A DNA stretch of 64,000 nucleotides from NCBI GenBank assembly GCA_025331445.1, contig JAIWNE010000145.1, positions 1 through 64,000 on the forward strand. Direction: 5' to 3'. How positions within the stretch are numbered: position 1 is the stretch's first letter; each line of letters opens with the position of its first letter. Under the pieces are notes generated by a model. That model saw nothing but the letters and a program-made list of their open reading frames with translations. It was not told where the DNA came from and did not search any database. This document shows, one piece after another, positions 1 to 11,204 of the stretch. The translations under genes and the position numbers were made by a program. This DNA comes from Blakeslea trispora. Lineage: Eukaryota; Mucoromycota; Mucoromycetes; Mucorales; Choanephoraceae.

Positions 1-120
1 TCCCATTTTTTTATTTCTGCAATCGTTTCGTACCTTCCCAGAAAGTTTTTTTATTTTTTTTAATATCTCAAATTTTTTTTCTTTACCTTTCGAGGGTAAT
101 CTAATTCTGGTGGGGGACTA
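1..120 (+). other. 3' end of an LTR element lying left of the window, with polypurine tract
   Basis: The sequence is AT-rich without a convincing reading frame. A purine run (GGTGGGGGA, 109-117) sits directly before the TG that opens the repeat at 121. This is where the plus-strand primer (polypurine tract) of an LTR retrotransposon lies, next to its 3' LTR. The flanks of the 121-411 repeat share no 5-bp duplication, as expected if the other side of the element is outside the window. The element family cannot be told. Confidence 0.45.
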
Positions 121-411
121 TGTGGTATTTCCCTAAGCATCCTATAGCCAAGTCGAATTAGATTACACCTATAATACTTAAACCTTCTAATACAATGTTA
201 ACATCATATTAGAAGGTAGAAATCATATAAATGATTCTACGTATTTTATTGGTACTGAATTTAAATTACAAGAGATTGATTTTTATTATAAGCCAATTTA
301 CTTTTGACTTATGAATCTTCCCTGACTTTTAATAAAGGATTCAAGGAGACTCATTTCGCTTAGCCGACTCATTTTTTTTACAACTTACTGATTCATACGT
401 CAAATATCACA
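121..411 (+). repeat. LTR, family I, copy 1 (probable 3' LTR)
   Basis: A 291-bp repeat that begins TGTGGTATTT and ends AAATATCACA. It recurs at 36450-36737 in the same orientation and at 46976-47263 inverted. Short inverted ends, TG...CA termini and 5-bp target duplications at the other two copies identify it as an LTR. This copy lacks a matching duplication and follows a polypurine tract, so it is read as the 3' LTR of an element extending left. Confidence 0.7.
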
Positions 412-449
412 CTTAGTTTATGATTATAAATCAATGATTCTCGTCATAA

Positions 450-1427
450 TATATAAAGGATGACAGCGAGCATGCTAACTATTGCATCAAACCAATTATT
501 TTTATCGAAACTCTCTCTGAAATGCTCTTTTGTGAAATTACTGACGCCAACATCTATGCTGAGCCATTCTTTCGTATCACGGGAAGAACAGCTTCTCTCG
601 AATCTCATTGCATGGACTCCGGAAGCAGAGTCAAGCTTTATATGAATCATCCAGCTCTCATGTATTACTTCATTCGCTTTGGAGGAATTGACACTCGTCA
701 TTGCATCTCTAGTATGTCTTGATTTAAAATTCTGATCAAAATTGTTATTGAATATTTTTTCGAGTATAGGCGCTTTGCATGTATCGGCTTACACGTTTGA
801 CGACTCCACCATAGCATATGCCAACATCAGGGTGAGTGTGGTGGACATCAAGCCCATTTGGCAAGTCGATGATGACGGCAATGTCATTCGCAGTGCAGCC
901 AAGAAAGTCAAGACTCGAGAGTTCCCTAGAAATAGGGAATTCGTCAAAATGAAGTTTATTGTGTACAAGCACATTTGGGAGCACATTGGAGAATCGAAGG
1001 TTGTAAACCAGAAGAATCTGACTGTTGAGCCATTTGCTCTTGAATTGAGCGACATGTATGCCGACCTTGGTAAGTAAATCAATAATATTTCAGGCTTTGT
1101 AAATTAATGTGTTTGGGTCTTTTAGTTCGTAGACAGTTGGTCATTGGAAACTACGATCCTGTCAACATCAGGCAAACAATGGCTGGTCGCGCCAACAATC
1201 AGACCAACCCCAACAGACAAGTCGTTCGTGTTCTCAGGTTAGACTACACCTATAACAACGTAGTCCGACGACTGGAGGACAACTGGGATCACCCTTCGTT
1301 GGAGATTGACACCTTGTTGGATGACAACATCCCTCTCGAACCTTCCGTCATGTTCGACGGAGCAACCAATGACGAGGATGATCGTTCTGACACCGCCAGT
1401 CACCACTCATTCATGCATCAGGATTGA
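450..1427 (+). CDS. Unrecognised three-exon gene, 5' end not resolved
   Basis: Three exons join in frame: about 450-711, 770-1069 and 1126-1427. The introns are 712-769 (GTATGT...ATAG) and 1070-1125 (GTAAGT...TTAG), with sizes and sites like other introns here. The predicted C-terminal 280 or so residues contain mixed hydrophobic and charged segments, an acidic tail (DEDDR) and a stop at 1425-1427. I recognise no domain. Because it lies inside a transposon cluster next to a Helitron-type fragment, it may be a transposon cargo or accessory gene rather than a host gene. The first exon is open from 450 with no clear start, so part of the gene may have been lost to the LTR at 121-411. Confidence 0.5.
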
Positions 1428-1720
1428 TCACCTTTATTTTTTCTTTGTAAAATAGTTTATAAAGTCTTTTTTTATTCATCGTTCATGCTAAATTTTATTT
1501 TGTGCCACATTGTACCTAGATCGAAAACTCTATTTTTTTATCTGTATAAGGAAAGTCTGAATTATGATCACAAGGGAGCACAAAAAAGTTTCCTCTCAAA
1601 TGTCAAATTTAAATGCCATAATGCTGATTTTGATAAACAGCCATGTCTGGAAATGTATAAAAAGAAAGAGTTTTTGATATCCATTAGATTTACTTTTTAT
1701 TCAATACATAAAAAATTACC
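1428..1720. other. AT-rich spacer
   Basis: No supported gene. It is the gap between the unknown gene and the Helitron-associated fragment. A weak plus-strand open frame (1485-1724) has biased composition and no recognisable feature, so it is not called. Confidence 0.4.
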
Positions 1721-2147
1721 ATGATCCATACTTTCCGTGTACGCGATAACAATTTGTCCTCCTTCACAGCCGTTCAAAAAAGACAAGTAAAAGCTTTCCA
1801 AGACTTCGTTATGAAGAAGCCTGATGGGTTTTGCTCCATTTGCTTAAAAGTGCTCTATCCCGAGGATCAGCACTATAGAAGTATCAACATTGAAACTCCT
1901 TTGCCTTGCTTGGACTGGAAGCTTGAACCACTTAGTGATACTGAGGATAATTCTATGAAGATGGTATGCAAGGAACATGTCCACACGTTGCCTGTAGAAT
2001 TCTCTAAATTCTCAATGATGTATCCAGGTACAATAGCATCATAGCTGTTTATATTTTTGTTACTAACATCTATGCAATTCAGGTGACCTTGCTCCTGAGA
2101 CAAAGGATCTCAATTACAGAGAAAGATCGGTCTTGTCTCTTATCAAG
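1721..2147 (+). pseudogene. Helitron-associated N-terminal (DUF6570-like) fragment, truncated by hAT
   Basis: Exon 1 (ATG 1721 to 2027) and exon 2 (2083-2147) are joined across an intron (GTACAA...CAG) with a TACTAAC branch site. The protein has a CSIC pair, a later single Cys, an MVCKEHV segment, then KFSMMYPG and an ERSVLSLIK ending. This Cys-rich module followed by a YPG...RSVLS motif resembles the region found upstream of the Rep domain in fungal Helitron proteins (family memory, not searched). The frame stops at 2148, where the hAT terminus begins, and no continuation is seen beyond 6205. The gene was therefore broken and its remainder lost or moved. Confidence 0.45.
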
Positions 2148-5100
2148 TAGGAATCGCAGTCGGGTCAAGTCAACTCGACTTAAAACCCGTCGGGTCAAAA
2201 AACCGACTCGACTCGACTTTGTTTTTCTAAGCATATAACCGACTCGTAACCGACTCGACTTAACCGAATGACCCGTCGGGTTCGTGTAACTCGGGTCAGC
2301 TTCAAATAAGGAAGTGTTTACTTAGGATTTTTTTCAAGTTTGACATGAGCATGTTAAGTAAATTTTTAAATGTGTTATAAATTTATTAAGTAAGATTAAA
2401 ATAAAATAAATGCAAAAGAAAATTAAGAATCAAATTACTAAAAAAAAAGGAATAACAAATGTGAACATAGTATATAGGAAAGACAATTGTGTATGTGATT
2501 TGCAAAAAAGAAAAAAAAAACTAGATCTTGCGCAGGTGTTGTATATCTTGAGACCAGTAACTTGACAGGACTAATGTCTTAGTTGTTTTTGCCCCAAGCT
2601 TAGCTCTTGCAATGGTAGTGATGCGCTTCGCTCGGGAGAAAAGGCGCTCACAAGGCGTTGATGTGGCTGGTATAGAGAGATATTTGTTTTGCCATTGCTG
2701 ACAGAGCAGGAAATTTTCCACCTTCAATTTTTGGTAACGAGTAGGTCTTCCAGATCTGCAAAATGTTTGAATCAAGATTGTCTAATTTTGTATGACTGTC
2801 ATTTGATGGCAATAAATCTTCTTCTATTTTTTCTTCGGTTTCTTCATTTTCATTTGTTTTTTCCCTTATATCTGTAAGAAAGCGTTGGACTTCAGCATCT
2901 GTCATATAGTCACTGACAGTCTCCTTTGCTTTACCTTTGGTATCAGCTGCAATTATTGATGAAGGTTCTTGTACAGGTCCCTCTTGCACATACTGGTCTA
3001 ATTCATCAACTGACAGCGCGTTTGCGAAAGACGTTTGAGCTATCTTTCGCATCATCGAGCCAAAGAGTTTTTTACTTTGTTGAGGAACTATGTCTGATTG
3101 TATTTGTACTTGGTCTGCTCTGGAGCTGATACTGCTATCATTCTTAAAGTTTTTCAGCCATTCTTATTTGACTAAAAACTCACAGTGAGTGCCGAAATCG
3201 CCCCAACCACCATCGATATTCCACAGGCCAAACTTTACTGTTGGGTCCATTGCTGTTGCAATAGAATAGACGCTTGTATTGTCTGTATCAGTGTAATATT
3301 TGATCAGCTTCTTTCGTGCTTCAAAAGTACCGATCAATATTCTCTTTGTAAGGATATTGAAGTGTTCGATGTTTATTGCTGATTCTATTCGTTCAACAAT
3401 ATCTTCAACTAGCAAGGGATGATTGGAGGCTGAAGGGTAATATTCTACTAATACACTGTTTAAATGATCAAGAAGTTCGTTGTACAACATGACAGCTTTG
3501 TTGACGGTAGGATATTTATAAGATTTAGAAGGGCTTGTTCAGCAATACATTCAGTAGCCTGATTGTTATATGCATTCATACCTTTGAGCGGACGCCCAGA
3601 GAGTAGCTTGCTCAAAGGGGTCCAAAAGTTGAAAGATTTTTTCCAAGTAGGTTACCTCTTCGTCATTCAGTTCAAATTGGCTTATACTAGCGTTTTGAGG
3701 GGCTCTTGCACAGGTTCGGTTGTATGCGGCTTTCATCTTCAATCCAACGCCTATCATTTGTTTTGTTGAATTCCAACGAGCACGCACATCGACTACGAGT
3801 TTCTGATACTTAAGACCCAGAACGTCACAAGCTTCTTCATACAATCGACCTAAATTGTGTGAAGCTCTTCATAGATAACAAGTTAGCAAAAAGATAAACA
3901 GAAGAGAAGTAAATATATAGTCACATACCTTATTTTGACGATGTCTTTTCTTAATTTGATGACAGGATTGGACAGAAAAGCATTGGATGAATCAGCATCA
4001 ATCGACTCTGCAACATTGTAGACACTGGTATCACTATTGGGGGCTTCAACTTTTAGCCCTTTGTTCAGCAGCTGTTGACAACTGAGATTAATGACATGAC
4101 CAATGCAAGATATCCAGTTTTCTTGTCTATCGAATTTACCACTGGTCTGCTTGCTTATTTCATCCATCATTTTGCCCATGTTAGATCCATTGTCGGTAGT
4201 GATGCAGAAGAGTTTCTTGTCAACTTGGAAGTCTTTTAGTACTTTCATGAAGACTTCAGCAAGATATTCAAATAATGATATCATGTTAACAAGAGTTTAT
4301 GCATAAAATCTTCTAACAACCTACCAGTATGTTTGCTATTTAACTCCTCAAAACCAATAACCACTTGTCTGGGCTCCCAGTTTGAATCAATGAAATGAGC
4401 AATAACTCCAAGAAAATCCACTTGGGTTGTTGAGGTCCAAACATCACAGGTGAACGAAATGTGTTCTTGCTGAGACAAAAAGGCGACAATTTTTCTTTTG
4501 GTGTCATGATAGTATTACTCGGTATCTTTTTTCAAAGTATTTGCTGACACCATTTGAACATCCTTCTCACTAGTAGTTTCTCTGCACATTCGCAACAAGT
4601 TTCGGAATTCCTTACTCTCAACAAAGGTAAATGACAAGGAGTGTGCTACTGTCAACTCTACTACAGCTTTTCTAATATCATCTCTAGTAACCGAGTATCT
4701 GCCAAATACGCTTGCACCAGTGGATGTTGTCAGAAATCGTTCAATTGTATTGGGCTTGCTACCTTTAGTGGAAATTCGGCGTCCACTTTGCTCCCAAATT
4801 CGTTTTGCTAAAGACAGATGTAAGTAAAAGAGCACAGCCAGCAATTGCATTGATGTTTAACTCATACCTTCAGCTTCGTTCAAGTCATGAACCTTCATCA
4901 TGTGTCTCTTCATATTTCCAGTCGAAGAGTCTGGCGTAAAATAGGCAGCAGTACATGGATGAATTATGTCAGTGCTGTCTTGATCGTGATCAACATTGCA
5001 ATAGATGTAATCACCGTAACGGAATGCGTAACCCAGTTCAATCATCCAGTTTGTCTTTTTGGCATCTGCAATCTTGACACCAGGAGTAGGTCGGCAGTAG

Positions 5101-6205
5101 TTGCCCAAATTAGATTCATTTGTAGATAGCTTTCTTTTTTTGCCTTGGCTTGCTGTGGTAATGCTAGAAACAATGGACAGCTCTTGAGTATCTGTCAAGA
5201 AGGAACCCAGTGATGAAGTTTGAGACAGGTTGTTTTGATTTCCAAGATCATAAGAGGAGGTAAGATAATCTTGCAGAGTGGCTGATAACAAGAAATTATC
5301 AGTAGAAGCAGAGTTAGTACCAAAAGAATTGGTGTTTGAGTTCATAATAAAAAATTGAGATATATAAAACTATTGAGAGAAATATAAAGTGAAATAAAAA
5401 ATCATTGTAAAAAGTACTCATCTTTTATACTTTTTCTTTCGGTTAACGACAAATACCTTTTTTGATTGAAAGACCATTCTATGAACAAGGTGTTGCTATT
5501 GTTAAAAGATTTCAAGGCATATATGATTGAAAAGGAAATTGGTCTTTTAAAAAACGGTGGCAACTCCAAAAATGGGAATTTAAGCAATTGTAAAGCTGAA
5601 CATTAAAAAAGTAAATTTCTAAATTTGAATTTTTTCCATACCTCTATGTAATCTATCAAGTTTGCCTGTTTAACATTCAAGAGTCAAATTTAACACAATT
5701 GATGCAGCAGTAAGATTATTTGAACTATGGGCATCTGCGAATTTTGTTCTTACATAATTACTATTAGCATTTTCTTTTGCTACATTCGAGTTTCATAAAA
5801 ACTGTTTGATAGTGGCTGACTTTATATTTGAGCATTGATCACTCATCGCTTAAAAAGCAACTTTCCAAATAAGATTACAATCGCGATAAATCGAATAACC
5901 TTTGCTCTTTTTCGTTGTAGGCCTGAGTTGCTAGATTTTGGGTAGTTCTACGTTTTATGAAGGTAGCCTTGTCGTATTGTTGATATTACAAGTAAATAAT
6001 AAAAGAAAACCAATAGGACCAAAATGATAAATGTAATGTAACAAAAGGAGTTTTTTATTGAAAGCGAAATTGAGCTCCATACTACTTCTACAGTAACACC
6101 AAAGCAAACCCGAATACCTTGACCCGTCGGGTACCCGACGGGTGACTCGACTCGACTTTAGATTTTTGGCAAACCCGACCCGTACCCGACAGATTGCAAT
6201 TCCTA
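2148..6205 (-). mobile_element. hAT DNA transposon, full-length but decayed (copy 1)
   Basis: The two ends are inverted: TAGGAATCGCAGTCGGGTC at 2148 and the complement of TAGGAATTGCAATCTGTCGG at 6205. Subterminal blocks are rich in CCCGTCGGGT and repeated GACTCGAC units, which are typical transposase-binding clusters. The interior holds a hAT transposase on the minus strand. Related copies lie at 56952-58515 (internally deleted) and 50448-50926 (one end only). No 8-bp target duplication is visible (TTATCAAG left, AGTATTTC right), so flanks have probably rearranged since insertion. Confidence 0.8.
2521..5345 (-). pseudogene. hAT-family transposase, broken
   Basis: Minus-strand exons start at 5345. 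Residues about 100-160 form a BED-type zinc finger (Cys/His with GNMKRHMMKVH). An intron (about 4810-4868) follows, then an all-helical region, a catalytic-core segment (FTCDVWTSTT; ITTDNGSNM; CIGHVINL), a MDPTVKFGLWN segment and a C-terminal dimerisation segment (YLSIPATSTPCERLFS) ending at 2521. In this family the enzyme binds the transposon ends and cuts and pastes with an RNase H-like DDE core. There is an in-frame TAA near 4515 and there are frame breaks near 4300, 3550, 3150 and 2780, so it cannot make a complete protein. The order and content match known hAT enzymes well. Confidence 0.85.
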
Positions 6206-6640
6206 AGTATTTCTTTATTTTCATATGCTGTGCGCTTTAATTGGGTAGATTTTGTAATATGAGCGAAATAAGCTTCTTTAATTTTCATACATTGTTCATC
6301 CATTGGGTTTAATTTGCATTATTTTTATTAATTTAAAACGTATCAATTCTATATATAGACACTTTTTAGCTTCATCAATAACCCAGACATCCATTTTTAT
6401 AGCAATCCTTTTGCGCTTGACGTATCCAGGTAGAAAGGCATTGCAGAACTTATATAAGGCACTTCTGATCATTGTGAAAAGCATCACTGGCTGAATAAGT
6501 AACCAAGATATGTGAACAAAGATAAAGGAAAACAAAAAAGAGTTGATGACAAGAGGTGAGTGGAGGTACCTATAAATATAGTTCAGAAAAGAGCAATAGC
6601 AAAAGAAGACAGTAAAGCACAAAATGGGAGTTACAAACTG
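6206..6640 (-). other. Unknown minus-strand coding scrap beside the hAT
   Basis: Two overlapping minus-strand frames run into the hAT right end: 6296-6622 (ending MQIKPNG) and a second from an ATG at 6303 (beginning MDEQCMKIKEAYF) cut off at 6206. The segment DVWVIDEAKKCLYIE looks protein-like, but I cannot assign it to a family. It was probably a gene disrupted by the hAT or by a rearrangement at its edge. Confidence 0.25.
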
Positions 6641-7102
6641 TTTGGAAAGGTTGTTGTTTAGTAGATGTAGTATGGGTAAGACAAGGGATAAATTCTGTGA
6701 GAATTTGTGTAGACTTTTATTTATGAAAAATAGAAGAAGGAACTAATAATCTAATGAACTAAATGCCTATTTATACTTTAATGAAGCGGACAGTTAATCT
6801 TGCTGAAGGACTGGTAATTTAATTGAAAAGAAATTTCTTTTGACAGGACTTCTTTGTACCTGACAATTTATGATCCCGACTAAGCTTAAATAAGAAAACA
6901 AAATAATTGTAATATAGGAGCAATATGATTCCAGTGCTATGAGCATGATTTTGATATAGTTACTGTGTGAGAGTGACAATAATTGGAATCTCCATTTATT
7001 TAGCTATTTCTACCTTTCAGTGCGAGCAGGTCTATAATGAGATCCTTGTCTTCACTACTTGAAGTATAATTTCGCTTTATTATGTGAGTATCCTCAACAC
7101 AA
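6641..7102 (-). repeat. LTR, family D, partial copy
   Basis: This stretch is the inverted counterpart of 33150-33600, with long runs of near-identity (for example the segment around TGATCCCGACTAAGCTTAAA). The copy at 33067-33610 runs TGTTGTGTCTAGC...CTTTCCAACA and looks like an LTR with a poly(A) region, and this one lacks its start. The minus-strand open frame at 6794-6979 and the plus frame at 33270-33455 are the same LTR sequence, not genes. Confidence 0.6.
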
Positions 7103-8203
7103 ACAATGCTGAAAGACATACATAATCCTAGAATCAAATACATGAAATACGTGAACAAGATGGTCACAGGTTTGACAAAAATTGGAGTTTACATGAAGGA
7201 TACATAGCTAAACGAATTATGTATGTAGTAACCTACGCAAAACTATAATGATGAGAGTTAGAGACCAGTATATGTCAATTAGTCATCTATTTAAGTTACA
7301 TATATAAACCAAACGATGCATGCTCAGAGTTTAAGCAAATATTAAAACGAATATGACCGAAGTAGATGATCAGGCGGCACAACTGAAAGCCTAGAGTTAG
7401 GGTCCGTGGAATAAGAGACAGTAGTTTGGGTCAGGATACAGAAAGTAGAGTGACACAATGGAGTGGATGAGCAATCAAGTAAGCCAAGTAAACTAAAAGC
7501 ATTGTTATTTTGGAAAAGAAGATCAACTATGACAAAAAATTTGAAATCTTGATGGCGCAGTAGTAGGCAATCATTTCAAATGGCTCAATAAAAAAAGGCA
7601 AAAGCTAAACAGAACGAAAGGCATAACGTCAGAAAAAAAAGAAGTACTAATAACTAAAGGAAAGATGCTGACAATTTAATAAATAATTGCATATATAATA
7701 AAGCTTACCTTTCTTGTTGTTTAAAAGAGAGAAAAAAAAGGAATAAAGAAGAGAATGGGGATAAAAAAAGGTGGTCTGTATATAATGAAAAATGGATGAT
7801 GATGGGAAGAAAAAACTATTTCACCAATAAATCCATGCTGAAATAAAACTGAAAAGGAAAATGTCTTGAAATGCATGAAATAGTGTCGTACTTCTAATAC
7901 AATGAAACTTATACAATTACATAAGGATTATACAAGCACCGAAAATTAAAGTGGATCAGGTACCAAGGAAAAGGAATTAGTGAAGTTACTGAAACGTGAA
8001 AATTAATGCCGTAAAAAAGTAATTATCATTATTAGTTAACTGTGTATTTCTTTCAGTTAGATCAGAAAAACTTTGCAATTATGTATTGAAAGGCGCTTAT
8101 TGTAGAGCAAGGAAGAAGTGTTCCTGTTTTCTATTGTTCTTTTTTGCCAACCACCCTACCCATTATTTTATTTTTACAAATCAAAAGATTTTTGGTTTTA
8201 CTA
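7103..8203. other. Non-coding AT-rich interval
   Basis: I see no supported gene, RNA gene or complete element here. It lies downstream of the TNP2-type transposase gene and may hold the 3' end of that element. I could not find a convincing CACTA terminus in it. Confidence 0.35.
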
Positions 8204-11200
8204 TTATATGTATTGGTTTCTACCAGTTTTTCTTCCGTTCAGTTTCCGATAAAACTTTGCTTCAGGCCAGATTACTTTAAACTTAAAAGCCTCATTGTTG
8301 TACTTTAACAGACTGGCGATGGAAATAATATCCAGTACATTGCAAACAATCAGCTTCTTTGTCTTGAATTGACCGAAAAGAGTGACAGTGGGAACTTTGA
8401 AGCTATCAAAGTGAGCTTCCTTCGCAACAGAAACAATGGCCAAAAAGTATGTGCAACCCAAATTATTATGTGCAAGATAGCACACAACTTCACCAACATA
8501 CCAAGAAGGGGTTATGCTAAAATCAATTACTGTTCAGTAAAATTGTTCACTTTCTTTTTTAACTGCTTACCAGCCAGGCTCTTTTGCTTCAAAGAGGATG
8601 ATGTTGTTCGATCTTCTTAATTGCGTTTGATACAAACGATACCATTTTGATTGCAAAATGATACCGTTGTGCAGAAGACGAGCTGAGAATCGCGCATGCT
8701 TGTCAATAGGCAATGGATGAGATGTAGTTCGGTGATAGTATTTCTGGATTGCATTTGCAATCGCAGAAGAAGAAAACCCGAAATAATCTGCATCATCGTT
8801 CAGGTTGACATCCATGAACTTCTTCCAAAGCTGTGGTATAGTGATACCATCAGGATGGTCCAGAAAGGCATCTGATGTTGGCAGGCGTGGTGGGAGAAGT
8901 GAGTTGTGTATTGTTTGCTGCTTGAGTTGCTTGTAATACACTATTTTGGCCAGAATGTTTTCGTTCTCTTGTGCTGGCCTTGCTCTTGATCGTGAAAGGT
9001 TGGTGTATTTCTGAATAGTTCGCTCAAAAGAGCGACAAGAGTAGTGGCGGAGTGGCCCTTGTTGTCGGATGAGATCAGCCATATGATACGTGGTAAAATG
9101 GTTGTTCATTGTCCACACACGCACATTCAACCTTTGATTGCTAATCTCGTTAGCTAGGAATTGCTGCCATTTAAAGAGAAACCTAAAACAGAAGTTAATG
9201 AGTATAAATCTACTTCGCACTTTCTATTCCCTACTAACGTTTCCATTTTAATAACCTCTTGCGAAGTGATTTCCTTTTGAAGAGCAATCGAGCAAGCGTC
9301 CACTAAACTCATCAACCCATTTCTTGCTTCTACATACTTCAAGTTTGGGACTACCATTGTCGGTACTACATACAATAAAAATTGCTGCCAGTCAACAGCA
9401 CGGTAATAACCCTTACGGCTATTAAAGGAATACTCGAATACTGAAGAAGTAGTCGGTTTGCTCTGATCAATCCACACACCAAGCTTGCCCATGAATGCTC
9501 TGTGGGACGTGCGGTTTGCCAAATCGAAAGAGTATTCATTGCTGTTTATGGCCTTGTAGTAATCGCAAGTCGAATGATTTAGAAGCTTGTATACCAAGTG
9601 ACCTATACCATGGCCCAACATGTGCAACTCGTCACCGAAAAAGAAGAAGCTGACGAAAAAGGTTGGTAAAGAGGTAAACAATGAAGGTACACCTGGCATC
9701 CCATGCACCTTTTGACAATGATGTAAGCATTATAGGCATGAGTATATTTGTTTTAATCACTTACGGGATCTCCTTTGATGAGCTCATCCCGAGTTCTGAC
9801 AGGGTCATTATCAGGGAAATACTTTCCATGGTTCGAAATAGGAAATTTGGGGTAGCCCTGGGTCTTGCAGACGCGACATCCGTACGTACTAGTATGACCA
9901 GCAAACACCATCAACTCAGAAATGCCAGGAATATCACCAGTGGCACCCAAAACAGCTACACAACCTCCAAACTTCTCATCTCCTTGCTTTTTGATAACGA
10001 AGCCTCTCTGATACATTTCGTTGAACTCACTTATAAGTGGTTCCAAGAAAGAGACTATGTCATGGGGTTTGCCTGGACAAACAGATATCTCTATCATGTT
10101 TTCGTCTTTGGTGCTAAAGCAAATGCCAGACCTTATTCACAGAGGTTGTTCAAAATATAATAGAGAAATTACCGTTGGAAGGGATCAACATTCAAGATGA
10201 TACAATTGATCATCAATTGATGTGCTTTTTGCATGTTTTTTGATTGGTAGCCATCCACAAAAAGTACAACACAAATGGTGTTTTCATCAACGACACCACG
10301 CTTCAGATGTTGGTGAAATTTTTCATCCGAATAACCATCATGGTAATGTGCAATACCATCTCTTTGAAGCTGTGTCATCTGGCTGCCATACCTCAAAATT
10401 CTTTCTTTGCTATCATTTACTCAAAGGTTTGCCAATGCTTTGCCCAAAGAAGTATACGCCAATTGTCGAGTAGGTCTTATTTCAGACAAAGACATATATT
10501 CAGATCTGTCAACATCAGCTGCTTCTGCTTCGATTTTAGCTTCATTGCTCTATCTAGGCAATCTGCAATCTTTGTTGGGACATACTTTAATATCAGATCG
10601 ATTAACCGGATACGTGTAGCAGCCGTTGAAGCAGATATCTTGCTTAACTGTGCCTGTGTTGCTTTTGATAATGAATCGTTGAAAAGTATCAGGAGATGGG
10701 AAATGACGTTCTGTCAAATAAAAAAAGTGAGAGGTCTTCATAGACTGATAAAGAGTAACTACTTTACCCTCATCATCAACAGGTGTTGTCAAAAGCTTGT
10801 TTAACAGGTTTACTATCACTCTTAGATAGCATCTTGATGTTTTAGCTTGATCGATCAAAGCCATCACTTTGTAAGCTAGTTTTTTGAATTCGCTTACGGG
10901 AGCAGGTAGCATCCAATCATAAGTTACTGATCCGTCTTAAATCAATGGGTAAGTCAGAATTCAAATTCAAAAACAGTTATTTTTTACCTGTAGATTCACC
11001 ATCATCAGAGGATGATACTGTCATATCATTCTCGTTGATTGTTTCGGCATCAATCATATCAACATCAACGCCAACATTTTCTTGTTGACGTAATTGTTCT
11101 AAAGCAACAAGAGCGTCTCTGAAAGCACATCGATCACGACGGATATGAGCCTGCATGCTGCTTTTTGAGGGGAAAATTTGAGAGTAAAATTGACAAGTGA

Positions 11201-11204
11201 ACAT
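8204..11204 (-). pseudogene. TNP2-type (Transposase_21, CACTA superfamily) transposase, decayed
   Basis: Multi-exon minus-strand gene starting near 11204 with a Cys/His segment (TCQFYSQIF...HIRRDRC) and an acidic stretch. Downstream exons carry the VVLFVDGYQS segment, a PF(Q)R plus CPGKPHD...FLEPLISEFNEMYQRG block, GDIPGISELMVFAGH followed by CRVCKTQ, HGMPGVPSL and a terminal HYSCRSFERTIQKYTN segment. This order matches TNP2 transposases of CACTA elements. Plausible introns: 9180-9239, about 9709-9756, about 10116-10173 and about 10725-10781. In-frame stops occur near 10550 and 10430. The last exon ends at 8204. It could be the autonomous partner type for the CACTA element at 39672-42315, but matching termini were not found. 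Confidence 0.65.

Noticed and set aside
2148..6205. Expected 8-bp target duplication of the hAT copy
   Set aside because: Flanks were compared for copies 1, 2 and 3; none match, so no duplication is claimed.
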